This document shows, in pieces, positions 18,051 through 26,496 of a stretch of 55,369 bases of DNA. Both the position numbers and the translations under genes were made by a program. How positions within the stretch are numbered: position 1 is the first letter of the stretch; each line of letters begins with the position of its first letter. The stretch is from an uncultured Acetatifactor sp. (GTDB taxonomy: Bacteria; Bacillota; Clostridia; Lachnospirales; Lachnospiraceae). The stretch covers positions 1-55,369 of the forward strand of contig CANRIP010000017.1 in assembly GCA_947630715.1 (NCBI GenBank), written 5' to 3'. The notes beneath the pieces are model-generated. The model had not been told where the DNA came from. It saw only the letters and a list, made by a program, of their open reading frames with translations, and did no database searches.

Positions 18051-18680
18051 TCATACCGGGGAACGCCTTACCCGGCCTTCCTCCACGCGGATCCTGCCGT
18101 TGGCGATATCGTCTATGGCCTGGGGCAGAAGGATCCATTCCGCCTGTTCCATCACACGTCTCTGAAGGGATTGGGGCGTATCGTCCTCCAGCACCTCCAC
18201 CGGTTTCTGGGCGATGATCGGGCCCTCGTCCATACCCTCGTTCACAAAATGCACCGTCGCCCCCGTCACTCTGACGCCCCGCTCCAAAGCCTTCTCATGC
18301 ACCTTCAGGCCGTAATAGCCCACGCCGCAGAAGGACGGGATCAAAGAGGGATGGACGTTGATGATCCGGTTGGGAAACCGTTTCACCATCTCCTCCGGAA
18401 TTTTCACCAGAAATCCTGCCAGCACGATCAGATCCGGATCCAGTTGGCACATTTTCTCCGTAAAGGCCCGATGGAATTCGGCCCTGTCCGGATAATTCTT
18501 CGGGCTCATCACAATCGCCGGCACGTTATGCCGGGCGGCGCGCTCCAGCGCTTTTGCCCCCGGGTTGTTGCAGATCACAGCGCTCACCTGCGCGTTTGTA
18601 ATGCCGCCGCTCTCCACGGCGTCCAGAATGGCCTGTAAATTGCTGCCCCCTCCGGACACGCACACTACCGTTTTCAGCAT
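18051..18680 (-). CDS. purN: Phosphoribosylglycinamide formyltransferase (folate-dependent)
   Basis: Transfers a formyl group from 10-formyl-THF to GAR, the third step of purine synthesis. The 209-residue protein shows the glycine-rich phosphate loop (VSGGGSNLQAI), the catalytic Asn and His in INVHPSLIPSF and the catalytic Asp in NEGMDEGPI. Its ATG lies inside the end of purM: the two genes overlap by seven bases, which indicates translational coupling. Confidence 0.97.
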   Translation of the reverse strand: MLKTVVCVSGGGSNLQAILDAVESGGITNAQVSAVICNNPGAKALERAARHNVPAIVMSPKNYPDRAEFHRAFTEKMCQLDPDLIVLAGFLVKIPEEMVKRFPNRIINVHPSLIPSFCGVGYYGLKVHEKALERGVRVTGATVHFVNEGMDEGPIIAQKPVEVLEDDTPQSLQRRVMEQAEWILLPQAIDDIANGRIRVEEGRVRRSPV

Positions 18681-19699
18681 ACCACCGCTTCCCTTTCTCC
18701 CGGCTCCACGGCTCCGACGATCCAGGCCTGCTCTCCCGCCTCCTTCAGCGTACGAACCGCCTGATTTGCCTGATCCGCCCTTACGGCAAGCACCATACCC
18801 AGCCCCATATTGTAAGTGTTGTACATCACGCTATCGGCAATCTTTCCCTTTTCCTGAAGCAGCCGGAAAATGGGAGGCACCGGATAGCTGTCCCTGCGGA
18901 TCACAGCCTTTTTGCCCTCCGGCAGCATCCGGGGAATGTTTTCATAAAATCCGCCGCCGGTGATATGGCTGCAGCCCTGAACGGCAATTCCCGCGTCTTT
19001 CAGCGCCCGCAGCGCCTTCACATAAATCCGGGTGGGCGTCAGCAGCGCCTCCCCCAGCGTAGTATGTAATTCCTCATAATAGGCGTTCAGGCTTTCCGCG
19101 GTCATTTCAAACACCTTTCTCACCAGGGAGAAACCGTTGGAATGCACCCCGGAAGACCCAATGCCTACCAGAACATCCCCCGGGACAATCTTTTCCCCTG
19201 TGATCAAATCCTTCTCGTCCGCCACGCCCACGGCAAATCCGGCCAGATCGTATTCGTCCTCCGGCATCAGCCCCGGATGCTCCGCGGTTTCGCCGCCGAT
19301 TAACGCCGCGCCCGCCTGCTTGCAGCCCTCCGCCACGCCCTGGACAATCGAGGCGATTTTTTCGGGCTCATTTTTGCCGCAGGCGATATAATCCAGAAAG
19401 AACAACGGTTCCCCGCCGGCGCATGCCACATCGTTGACGCACATTGCCACGCAGTCGATGCCGACCGTGTCATGGCGGTCCAGCAAAAACGCCAGTTTCA
19501 GCTTGGTTCCCACGCCATCCGTTCCGGAAAGCAGGACGGGATGCTCCATCTTCTTGATCTGCGCCAGGGAAAACGCTCCGGAAAATCCGCCCAGCCCTCC
19601 CAGCACCTCCGGCCGCAGGGTTCCCTTCACATGCTCCCGGATCAGTTCCACCGACCGATACCCCGCCTCAATATCCACTCCGGCCTTTTTATAATCCAT
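18674..19699 (-). CDS. purM: Phosphoribosylformylglycinamidine cyclo-ligase
   Basis: AIR synthetase, which closes the imidazole ring of FGAM (the product of PurL) using ATP. The 341-residue protein has the AIRS hallmarks: the SGTDGVGTKL motif near 58-67, GIDCVAMCVND and the GGETAEHPG loop. AAGGAGAGG lies before the ATG. It is the second gene of the operon, 52 bp after purE. Confidence 0.97.
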   Translation of the reverse strand: MDYKKAGVDIEAGYRSVELIREHVKGTLRPEVLGGLGGFSGAFSLAQIKKMEHPVLLSGTDGVGTKLKLAFLLDRHDTVGIDCVAMCVNDVACAGGEPLFFLDYIACGKNEPEKIASIVQGVAEGCKQAGAALIGGETAEHPGLMPEDEYDLAGFAVGVADEKDLITGEKIVPGDVLVGIGSSGVHSNGFSLVRKVFEMTAESLNAYYEELHTTLGEALLTPTRIYVKALRALKDAGIAVQGCSHITGGGFYENIPRMLPEGKKAVIRRDSYPVPPIFRLLQEKGKIADSVMYNTYNMGLGMVLAVRADQANQAVRTLKEAGEQAWIVGAVEPGEREAVVC

Positions 19700-19751
19700 G
19701 ATTCCTCTCCTTCCGCCGCGGAAGGCGGCATTTTGATCAGATCGTCCTTCT

Positions 19752-20270
19752 TTATGATTTCATGCTCTCCAGATACGCCCGATACCCTGTCTCCTGCAGT
19801 TTGGCGTCCTTGGCCGCCACCTGGTTTTTCTGCTTTTCCCCGTAGGCCTTCAGCCGTTCCAGGAGCCGGGGATCCGATACCGCCAGGATTTTGGCCGCCA
19901 GAAGGCCCGCGTTCGCCCCGCCGTTAATGGCCACCGTAGCCACCGGGACGCCCGACGGCATCTGAACGATGGAATAAAGGGAATCCCTGCCCCCCAAAGA
20001 CGAGGTGTGCATGGGAACGCCGATCACAGGCAGGGGGAAAATTGCCGCGCACATGCCCGGCAGATGAGCCGCCATGCCGGCCCCGGCGATTATCACCTGA
20101 AACCCCTTGTTTTCCGCCTCCCTGGCATATTGAAAAAAGACGTCCGGTTCCCTGTGCGCGCTGATGATGGTCATCTCGTAGGAGACCCCCAGCTCCTCCA
20201 GAATATCCGCCGCTTTTGCCATAACGGGCATATCGGAATCACTTCCCATGACGATACCAACTTTTGCCAT
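19752..20270 (-). CDS. purE: N5-carboxyaminoimidazole ribonucleotide mutase
   Basis: Class I PurE, which converts N5-CAIR to CAIR; a PurK partner would be expected elsewhere, as none is in the window. The 172-residue protein has GSDSDMPVM near the N terminus, the SAHREPD active-site loop and GAGMAAHLPG. The start at 20270 is fixed by GGGAGG six bases upstream. It is the first gene of the operon, with a short leader of about 26 nt, which leaves no room for a purine riboswitch. Confidence 0.96.
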   Translation of the reverse strand: MAKVGIVMGSDSDMPVMAKAADILEELGVSYEMTIISAHREPDVFFQYAREAENKGFQVIIAGAGMAAHLPGMCAAIFPLPVIGVPMHTSSLGGRDSLYSIVQMPSGVPVATVAINGGANAGLLAAKILAVSDPRLLERLKAYGEKQKNQVAAKDAKLQETGYRAYLESMKS

Positions 20271-20302
20271 CCTGTCCTCCCCGCTTTCATCCATATATGT
20301 CT

Positions 20303-20331
20303 AGTTTACTAAAATTCATGAGGGTACGCAA
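20303..20331 (-). promoter_or_regulatory. Promoter of the purE-M-N-D operon
   Basis: Minus-strand TTGCGT (20326-20331), 17-bp spacer, TAAACT (20303-20308). The transcript would start near 20296. Confidence 0.6.
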
Positions 20332-20407
20332 GCCCTAATTCATTCCGTTGTGAATTCTTAAGATTCCTTCTTCCGATCCGAAACAAATCCTGTTTCCGGA
20401 TAGAGCG

Positions 20408-22501
20408 CTACTTCTCCCAAGACGCCTCCGGCTGTGCAAAGGGCTCGTTTAACGGTTCCGTCCCGGGCAGAACAAATCGGCCCTCCCGGATCACCGGGAT
20501 CCTGCCGCCGTCTTTGCGCACCCCGGTCAGCTCCCCCAGCTCGTCATAGGGGATGGTAATGTCCGTATGGCAGTTATAATAGGCCTCCAGGGGATGCTCC
20601 CGCCTCTGGGCGGACACGGCGTTTTCCCGGGCGATAATCTCCCTGCCGTCCGGATTGTATACCTTCACGTCCTCCGCATGGCTGTAACAGGTGTCCCCCA
20701 CCGCAAAGTGGGGCCCCATTTTTTCCGCGATCAAAATGGGTAGCTTTGCCTCCACCCCCAGCCGTTTCGCCATCACATAGGCGGCGGTGTTGGTGCCGAT
20801 GGCAAATTCTCCCATCGCCAGCGTGTCCCGCCGTTTCAGCACATTTTCCCACACAAAGCGTCTGCCCTCCGCCGGGTCTGCAAAATTGGCGCAGCCGTAA
20901 TCGGTGATCATGCCGTCCCGGAAAGCGATGAACAGATCCCGGTACTCCAGGCCGTCCAGGAACACCCTCGTCACATGGAGCAGGCCCTCCGTCCCCTCCA
21001 GAACCGGGGAAGTAAAGACCTCGCCCACAGGAATGTTCACATCCGCCACGCAGTTCTCAAAGATGGTTTCCCTCTCCGGATGCTGCCGTTTCCACAAATT
21101 TACCTTCAAGTCCGTCCGGTTTTTCCCCATGCCCCTGATTTCACAAAAATCCGCCTGATCCAAGGCGTCCACCAGTTTCTGCTGGACATCCCGGTAAAGC
21201 CTGTAATCCAGGGTGTTGATCCGAACGGTTTCGGCAAAAAGCTCCTGAAAAACCGGCCCGATTTCGGGGACAGGGAAAGCAATGATGGTGTAGCTGGTTT
21301 CCGATGGATCCGCATATTCGTTGAAAACCCCGTTCCTGCGGGCGTCATATTCCACCTTCAGCCGGTTCTGCTCCGGCGTCAGTTTCAGAGCCGCCGGCCG
21401 GTTTACCGGTTCAAAATCCGCCTCTCCGAAGGTTTCCACCACAGCCGGGCCCGCGTACGCCTGCACCTGCCGCTTATAGGTTTCCAAAGCGTTTCGCAAA
21501 GCGTCCAGCCCCCGGTTCCTATAATTTTTATCCAGATAGACCGCCATATCCTCTTTGTGGTCATACTCCATCTGCCTGTTGGGAGACGCTCCCGCAAACC
21601 CGGTCCGCCTGTCCCGGTATGCCACCGCCTGAAGTCCCATGCGTTTCAGATTTTCCACCGCCCGAAGCATCATTCTCTCAAAGCCGATCCGATAGCAGAG
21701 ACGGACCGTCCGTTTCTTACGGATGTCCTTCCCCGTGATCTCAAAGCCGATCCGGTACCCTTCCGTGTAAGTGTCCGCCATGGCGGCGATGGTCTTTTCC
21801 TCCAGTCCCGCCAGAAATTTGGCCGTGGCCAGTTCATTTTCGCTCACATACTCTCCGTAGGCGTAAAGGTAGCGCACATCGGAAAGGTCGCTCTCCTCCA
21901 GGAGCCTGACGCCGAAACTGTCCTCCGGGCAGTAGGTTTTTTGAATTCTGCGAACCGTCTCCGTTTCCAGGCAGTCGCAGACGGCGCCGGCCAGGATCCT
22001 GCGCACGGTTTCCCTGGAGGGCAGCTTTTTTTCCTCCTGCCACTCATAGACAAAGGCGGTGTAGACTTCCGTAAACAGCTCCATCCCCTCCGTCAGTTCC
22101 TCCGCGGCATTCTCATATACGTTTCCGATCAGGGAGAAAAGCCGGTAGGACAGCCAGCTCATCAGATTCCCCAGCTCCTCCCCCAACTGCCCCGCCGCGT
22201 ACTCCGGATTGCAAAAGCTGACCTCATAATGTTGCGGCAGAACGTCCGCATACAGTCTGTGATTTCGCTCCGCCAGCTCCTTAAGGGACGCCCGCTCCAG
22301 TCCTCCCTGGGCCAGAAATTCCCTGGTTTCGTCCAGATACAGCAAAAATTCCGCCGTCGCCGCAAAATATTTCTCAAAGGCGGGGACGCCGAAATGCTCG
22401 TCCGGAATCTGACGGATTCTGTCCGTCACCAGATCATACCGCTCCCGGAGCAGTTCGTCCTGTTCCTGTTGTTTCCCTTCCCGTCCGTCCTGTTCCCCCA
22501 T
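20408..22501 (-). CDS. M29-family aminopeptidase with long N-terminal extension
   Basis: A 697-residue metallo-aminopeptidase, probably cytosolic since no signal peptide is seen. The C-terminal half matches the M29 (aminopeptidase T/AmpS) family. Expected metal ligands are present in order: Glu in VGEVFTSP, Glu in MGEFAIGTN, His in EKMGPHFAVGD with Tyr shortly after, and the HxD pair in YNCHTDI. M29 enzymes are normally about 400-420 residues, so roughly 290 N-terminal residues are extra. That part is helical, Leu/Glu/Tyr-rich, and I do not recognise it. Similar long forms occur in Lachnospiraceae as far as I know. It is downstream of pyrE and two small membrane proteins. Confidence 0.88.
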   Translation of the reverse strand: MGEQDGREGKQQEQDELLRERYDLVTDRIRQIPDEHFGVPAFEKYFAATAEFLLYLDETREFLAQGGLERASLKELAERNHRLYADVLPQHYEVSFCNPEYAAGQLGEELGNLMSWLSYRLFSLIGNVYENAAEELTEGMELFTEVYTAFVYEWQEEKKLPSRETVRRILAGAVCDCLETETVRRIQKTYCPEDSFGVRLLEESDLSDVRYLYAYGEYVSENELATAKFLAGLEEKTIAAMADTYTEGYRIGFEITGKDIRKKRTVRLCYRIGFERMMLRAVENLKRMGLQAVAYRDRRTGFAGASPNRQMEYDHKEDMAVYLDKNYRNRGLDALRNALETYKRQVQAYAGPAVVETFGEADFEPVNRPAALKLTPEQNRLKVEYDARRNGVFNEYADPSETSYTIIAFPVPEIGPVFQELFAETVRINTLDYRLYRDVQQKLVDALDQADFCEIRGMGKNRTDLKVNLWKRQHPERETIFENCVADVNIPVGEVFTSPVLEGTEGLLHVTRVFLDGLEYRDLFIAFRDGMITDYGCANFADPAEGRRFVWENVLKRRDTLAMGEFAIGTNTAAYVMAKRLGVEAKLPILIAEKMGPHFAVGDTCYSHAEDVKVYNPDGREIIARENAVSAQRREHPLEAYYNCHTDITIPYDELGELTGVRKDGGRIPVIREGRFVLPGTEPLNEPFAQPEASWEK

Positions 22502-22519
22502 GTTCCCACTCCCCTTACC

Positions 22520-22840
22520 TTACAAACGCGCTCCCGCGTATAAAATCAGGCTCACAGCGCCCAGGGACACCAGATTCAGCACAATCCCCAGCACCGGAAA
22601 CATCCTGTAATATTCCTGATTCTTGACGGTAACAATCCCCAAACCCAGACCTGTCAGAGAAAAAACCGTGGCCAACAGTCCCGTGAAACCATACCCTGCG
22701 ACTGTCTCCCCGGCTCCCAGATACGATCTGAACACCACAATCCCCAGCGAAACCAGGCTGATCAGCCCCAGGATCACCGCCATGACCGCCCGCTGGGAGT
22801 GTTTCTTGTTGGTAAATATGTAGCCTTTTCTTTTTTTCAT
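22520..22840 (-). CDS. Small three-helix membrane protein, DUF6142-like
   Basis: A 106-residue protein with a basic N terminus (KKRKGYIFTNKKHSQRA) and three hydrophobic helices (about 20-40, 50-72, 82-104). It resembles the DUF6142 family from memory; function unknown. ATG at 22840 matches the family start, although the ribosome site (TTAGAG) is weak; a GTG at 22858 would add six residues. Confidence 0.65.
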   Translation of the reverse strand: MKKRKGYIFTNKKHSQRAVMAVILGLISLVSLGIVVFRSYLGAGETVAGYGFTGLLATVFSLTGLGLGIVTVKNQEYYRMFPVLGIVLNLVSLGAVSLILYAGARL

Positions 22841-22850
22841 AAAAACTCTA

Positions 22851-22886
22851 ACGGGCACTTCCCTGTAACCCGCCGGGAAATGCCCG
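22851..22886 (-). terminator. Hairpin before the DUF6142-like gene
   Basis: CGGGCA/TGCCCG and TCCC/GGGA stems enclose a 12-nt loop. On the minus strand a T-run (GTTTTT) follows after about six bases and runs into the start codon. It could terminate the pyrE transcript partially or hide the DUF6142-like start. Confidence 0.4.
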
Positions 22887-22902
22887 ATAATGACTCCCTA
22901 CT

Positions 22903-23055
22903 TTAGAATAATAATTTCGACTTGCCCGCGATCAATCTCGCTCCCGTGACAATCAGCAGGATCCCTGACACAAGCCCAACCACCAGAGTGATAATGCCTA
23001 CCGCGATATTTGTGGCCCCCGCGCCCCGCATCACCTTATAGACCTTCTGTTCCAT
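22903..23055 (-). CDS. 50-residue membrane peptide
   Basis: A very small protein with a short charged head (MEQKVYKVMRGAG) and one or two hydrophobic helices (VGIITLVVGLVSGILLIVTG). GAAGGGG lies before the ATG at 23055; a longer in-frame reading would start inside pyrE and lacks support. Small membrane proteins like this are common in Lachnospiraceae; function unknown. It lies 52 bp after pyrE. Confidence 0.6.
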   Translation of the reverse strand: MEQKVYKVMRGAGATNIAVGIITLVVGLVSGILLIVTGARLIAGKSKLLF

Positions 23056-23107
23056 GATCTTCACCCCTTCCTGTCTTTTTTCGCCTGTCACCAGTATGTC
23101 GCTTTTT

Positions 23108-23782
23108 TCATGCTCCATATGTTTCATAATATTTGTCAATCTCCGCCTTCCGTTTGTCGTCGATGTAAATCTGTCCCCCGCAGGGTTTTTTGTACAAAGC
23201 TTCCACCACGTCATTCATGGTTACAATGGCGTTTGTTTCTATCCCGTATTTCTCCCGGATTTCCTCCAGCGCGCTGGCCTTTCCCTCCAGGCCCTTTTCC
23301 ATACGGTTCAGGGAAACCATCAGGCCCACGATCTCCACGTTTGCCTGAGCCTTCAGGATGGGAAAGGTTTCCTCGATGGACTTGCCGGAGGTGGTCACAT
23401 CCTCAATGATCACCACCCTGTCGCCGTCCTTTAAGCTGCTGCCTAAAAGAATGCCTCCTTCTCCGTGATCCTTGGCTTCCTTTCGATTGGAACAGTAACG
23501 GACTTCCTTCCCATACAGCTCGCTGTACGCAATGGCGGCCGCCACGCTTAAGGGAATGCCCTTGTAAGCGGGGCCAAAGAGGACGTCAAAATCATCTCCG
23601 TATGTCTCGTGAATGGCTTTTGCATAATACCTGCCCAGCTTCCCAAGCTGCCCGCCGGTCACATAGGCTCCCGCGTTCATAAAAAAGGGAGCTTTCCTGC
23701 CGCTCTTTAACGTAAATTCCCCAAATTGAAGCGCCTGGCTCTCCATCATGAACTGGATAAATTCCTGCTTGTACTGTTCCAT
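23108..23782 (-). CDS. pyrE: Orotate phosphoribosyltransferase
   Basis: Joins orotate to PRPP to give OMP, the fifth step of pyrimidine synthesis. The 224-residue protein has the PRPP-binding motif VVIIEDVTTSGKS (about 121-133) and the flexible loop with NRKEAKDHGEGG. It is apart from pyrF, which lies about 6 kb away at 30.0 kb, and no other pyr gene is in the window. It has its own promoter and leads a short transcript with two small membrane proteins and the M29 peptidase. Confidence 0.97.
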   Translation of the reverse strand: MEQYKQEFIQFMMESQALQFGEFTLKSGRKAPFFMNAGAYVTGGQLGKLGRYYAKAIHETYGDDFDVLFGPAYKGIPLSVAAAIAYSELYGKEVRYCSNRKEAKDHGEGGILLGSSLKDGDRVVIIEDVTTSGKSIEETFPILKAQANVEIVGLMVSLNRMEKGLEGKASALEEIREKYGIETNAIVTMNDVVEALYKKPCGGQIYIDDKRKAEIDKYYETYGA

Positions 23783-23872
23783 GTTTCCCTAAGACCTCCG
23801 GTTTTCACGGCTTTGCGCCAGCGTCCTTCTTCCCTGAAACGCCCTGCCGCGCACTTTTGTCTGATCTTCCTT

Positions 23873-23901
23873 ATATTACCATAAACCTTTCAAACATTCA
23901 A
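23873..23901 (-). promoter_or_regulatory. pyrE promoter
   Basis: Minus-strand TTGAAT (23896-23901), 17-bp spacer, TAATAT (23873-23878). The leader would be about 85 nt; I see no PyrR-type anti-terminator in it. Confidence 0.65.
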
Positions 23902-23976
23902 TGGATTTTATTCATGGAATCGGGCGTTTGCCCCAGGCAATCCGTTTCTCTTACCCGATGCGGCCCCCTTTCCCTT

Positions 23977-26355
23977 CTATCTTTCGCCATTTTCCCAGTA
24001 ATACAGCATCATCCGGTTTTTCATGATCTCCACGGCATCCTCCAGCTTTTTCTGGCCGTTAAAATATGCCTCGCTCTCCTCCTGAAAAATCTGGTAAAAG
24101 ACTTCGGACATGGGCTGCTGGAGATGGGCGCCCCGGGAGAGCAGTTCCCTGATCAATTCCACATCGGACTCCTCCACCGGTTCATAATGATAAACCCAGC
24201 CGTCCGTTTCATAGGTTCCCGACTTCTTCAGTTGTGGCTGTCCGATTTTGTTCAGGATCAGGTTCCCTTCCTCATCCCTGTCATATTGATCTTCCAGAAT
24301 CCTGGCGGCCTCCCTCTCAAAATCTTCCTTCAGGGAAGGAAATCCGTCTCCGGAAATGTATCCGCCGTTTTCCGAGCCTTCCAGGAGAGCATATTCCAGA
24401 AAAGCCCATGCGCCCTCTTTGTGCTCCGAAGTGTTCAGGATGGCAAACGGACCGCTGGTGGAAACGTCGCTATCTTGAATAATATTGCCGTTTTTGCCGT
24501 CCGGAGTGGGAAAGCCCGTCAGCGTCACAGGTTCCCTGTTAAAGAAGGCTTCATACCTTCCAATCTCATCAAAATCGGTCAAAGTCACAAAGGCCAAAAG
24601 CGCCTCCTCGTCCTGAAACATTTCAGGGGCCGATTTCGGACGAGGCTCCGGGATGTCAGGACAGTTTTGGAACATTTCCAGCAGATCCGCACAGAGCCCC
24701 TCGTCAAACACGGGAACGCCTCCCTCCACGGTGATAAACTGATCCGTACTGTTGGAGAGAATCATGTATATGACAGTGCCGCGGCTTGAGGAAGAAAACA
24801 ATCTTGCCTGGGGATGCTCTTTCCCAAAGTCCAAAAGCTCCCTCAGCGTCCAGCCCGTCCTGTCCCCCAAAAGGGACTCCTTCCCCGCCAGGCACTCCAT
24901 ATAAAAGGTTCTGGGAATGGTGACCAGTTTCCCGTCCATGGTATTGGCGGCCAGAACCGCCTCAAAAAAATCCTCCCTGCCGAATGCCTTGCTCGTCTCC
25001 AGATAAGGGAATAAATCCTCCAGAATTCCCAGATCGTTCCAGGCATCCCGGTTTCCAAACTTCAGAGAGAGCAGATCAAAATTCTCTCTGCCGGTGGCGA
25101 TGTCCATATTCATCCGTTCCCTCTGGGTTTCGTATTCCTCCGAATCCCAGCCTGAGGAAGATAAATAGCTTTTGACCTCCACATGGTATTCGGACTGGCT
25201 CATGTTAAAATTCAGCACAAGTTTCTGAAGCTGGGTGTCCTCATAAAGAGTCCCCAGGACGATTCTGCCGGGATCCTCCTGAAGCGTCTCCGAGGATGCG
25301 GAAGGGCTTACGTCCTCACCGGGCTGGAACCTAAGAAGGGACAGGGAATAAGGCTGGGTAGTGATCCTGGCGGCCGAAAAATTTCCCTTTCCATCCGATG
25401 CCATCCAATGCACCTGATCGGGGAGGATATCATAATCCAGCCAGAAAAAGAGTTTTTGAGATTCCCCTGTTCTGAGATCATAACTGCACACACCGCTGTT
25501 GTCCATGTATAAAAAGGAAACGGCGGTATCCGGACAGATTTCCCCTCTGTCCGCCGCCGGAAAATCGGGCCAAGTCTCTTGAATGCCCCCGGCGCCGTTC
25601 AGCCTGTGCAGGCTCCTGCCGCCCTGTCCGCTTTCCACCGCCACATAAGCGCAGCCATCCTTACCGATCAGCAGATCGCAGGGAGATCCTTCCTCAAAGT
25701 CCACCTTGCGGCTGAATGTTCCGTCAGGCTGAAACAGCAGCAGTTCCTCTCTCCGGTTCTCCATTTCTCCTGTGGCAGCCAGCAGGAAGATGTTTTTCTG
25801 GGAATCCGCAGCCAGGGAAACCACCGTATGATACTGCTCCGGCAGTCCCTTCACCTCGCTCTCCATCAGAAGCGTTCCCTCCGGAGAAAACCGGAAAATC
25901 CCTCCCAGTTCCATGCGGGGCGCCTGGCATAAGAGAACCGCCACATAGATATCGCCCTCCGCCCCCACATACCAGGAGGCGGACGCATAGCCGAACCAGT
26001 CGGGGAACCCGCTCAGATCCATGGTGAGAGCGGTTTCCGAAACCAGCGAATATTCCGAGGTTTCCCCACTGTCGGAATCCGCCGCAGCCGCGTAGCGGAT
26101 GGTCTGCGTCAGGCTTCTGTTCTCCGCGTCATAAGTGCAGGAACCCACATAGATGCCCTCGTCCGTCATCTGCCCCTGGATCACGGAATCAGACAACAAA
26201 AAATCCAGGGAAACGGAATCCCGGAAGGAATACTCCGTCACAATGGCCGCATCCTCCCCATCGTCTCCCTGCCCTTGCCGATTTCCCCACATGCCGCAGG
26301 AAACCAGCAGCAGAAACAGACACAGGGAAAACAAAAGCCCCATTTTCTTTTTCAT
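23977..26355 (-). CDS. Lipoprotein: beta-propeller-like region fused to an extracellular solute-binding domain
   Basis: A 792-residue surface lipoprotein. A short signal peptide ends in the lipobox LVSCG (Cys20). Residues about 40-370 alternate Trp/Gly-rich beta segments with repeated 'D..G..Y' turns (EGDIYVAVLL, SQKNIFLLAA, DGCAYVAVES) and look like a beta-propeller. Residues about 375-790 resemble family 1 solute-binding proteins of ABC sugar importers (LQKLVLNFNMSQ, ATGRENFDLLSL, AWAFLEYAL). No permease or ATPase gene is adjacent, so it is either an orphan component or a sensor. The ATG at 26355 is preceded by AAAGGAA. It lies immediately downstream of the LysM protein gene. Confidence 0.8.
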   Translation of the reverse strand: MKKKMGLLFSLCLFLLLVSCGMWGNRQGQGDDGEDAAIVTEYSFRDSVSLDFLLSDSVIQGQMTDEGIYVGSCTYDAENRSLTQTIRYAAAADSDSGETSEYSLVSETALTMDLSGFPDWFGYASASWYVGAEGDIYVAVLLCQAPRMELGGIFRFSPEGTLLMESEVKGLPEQYHTVVSLAADSQKNIFLLAATGEMENRREELLLFQPDGTFSRKVDFEEGSPCDLLIGKDGCAYVAVESGQGGRSLHRLNGAGGIQETWPDFPAADRGEICPDTAVSFLYMDNSGVCSYDLRTGESQKLFFWLDYDILPDQVHWMASDGKGNFSAARITTQPYSLSLLRFQPGEDVSPSASSETLQEDPGRIVLGTLYEDTQLQKLVLNFNMSQSEYHVEVKSYLSSSGWDSEEYETQRERMNMDIATGRENFDLLSLKFGNRDAWNDLGILEDLFPYLETSKAFGREDFFEAVLAANTMDGKLVTIPRTFYMECLAGKESLLGDRTGWTLRELLDFGKEHPQARLFSSSSRGTVIYMILSNSTDQFITVEGGVPVFDEGLCADLLEMFQNCPDIPEPRPKSAPEMFQDEEALLAFVTLTDFDEIGRYEAFFNREPVTLTGFPTPDGKNGNIIQDSDVSTSGPFAILNTSEHKEGAWAFLEYALLEGSENGGYISGDGFPSLKEDFEREAARILEDQYDRDEEGNLILNKIGQPQLKKSGTYETDGWVYHYEPVEESDVELIRELLSRGAHLQQPMSEVFYQIFQEESEAYFNGQKKLEDAVEIMKNRMMLYYWENGER

Positions 26356-26434
26356 AAGCAGTTCCTTTCCGGGAGAGCAGGTCTTTCCGCTGTCCCGTCT
26401 CCAGCCGTACAGAAGCTGAAAACAACTCTCAAAA

Positions 26435-26476
26435 CAGGGGGCGCCCGCCGGCCCCCAGGCCTTCAAGCGCCCCCTG
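26435..26476 (-). terminator. Terminator of the LysM protein gene
   Basis: CAGGGGGCGC (26435-26444) pairs with GCGCCCCCTG (26467-26476) over a 22-nt GC-rich loop; on the minus strand TGTTTTG follows. The tail is short, so read-through into the lipoprotein gene is possible. Confidence 0.5.
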
Positions 26477-26496
26477 TTCAAAGTATCTCAGTTTTT

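Noticed and set aside
20271..20407. Purine riboswitch before purE
   Set aside because: The leader is only about 26 nt long and the conserved junction sequences of the purine aptamer are missing.
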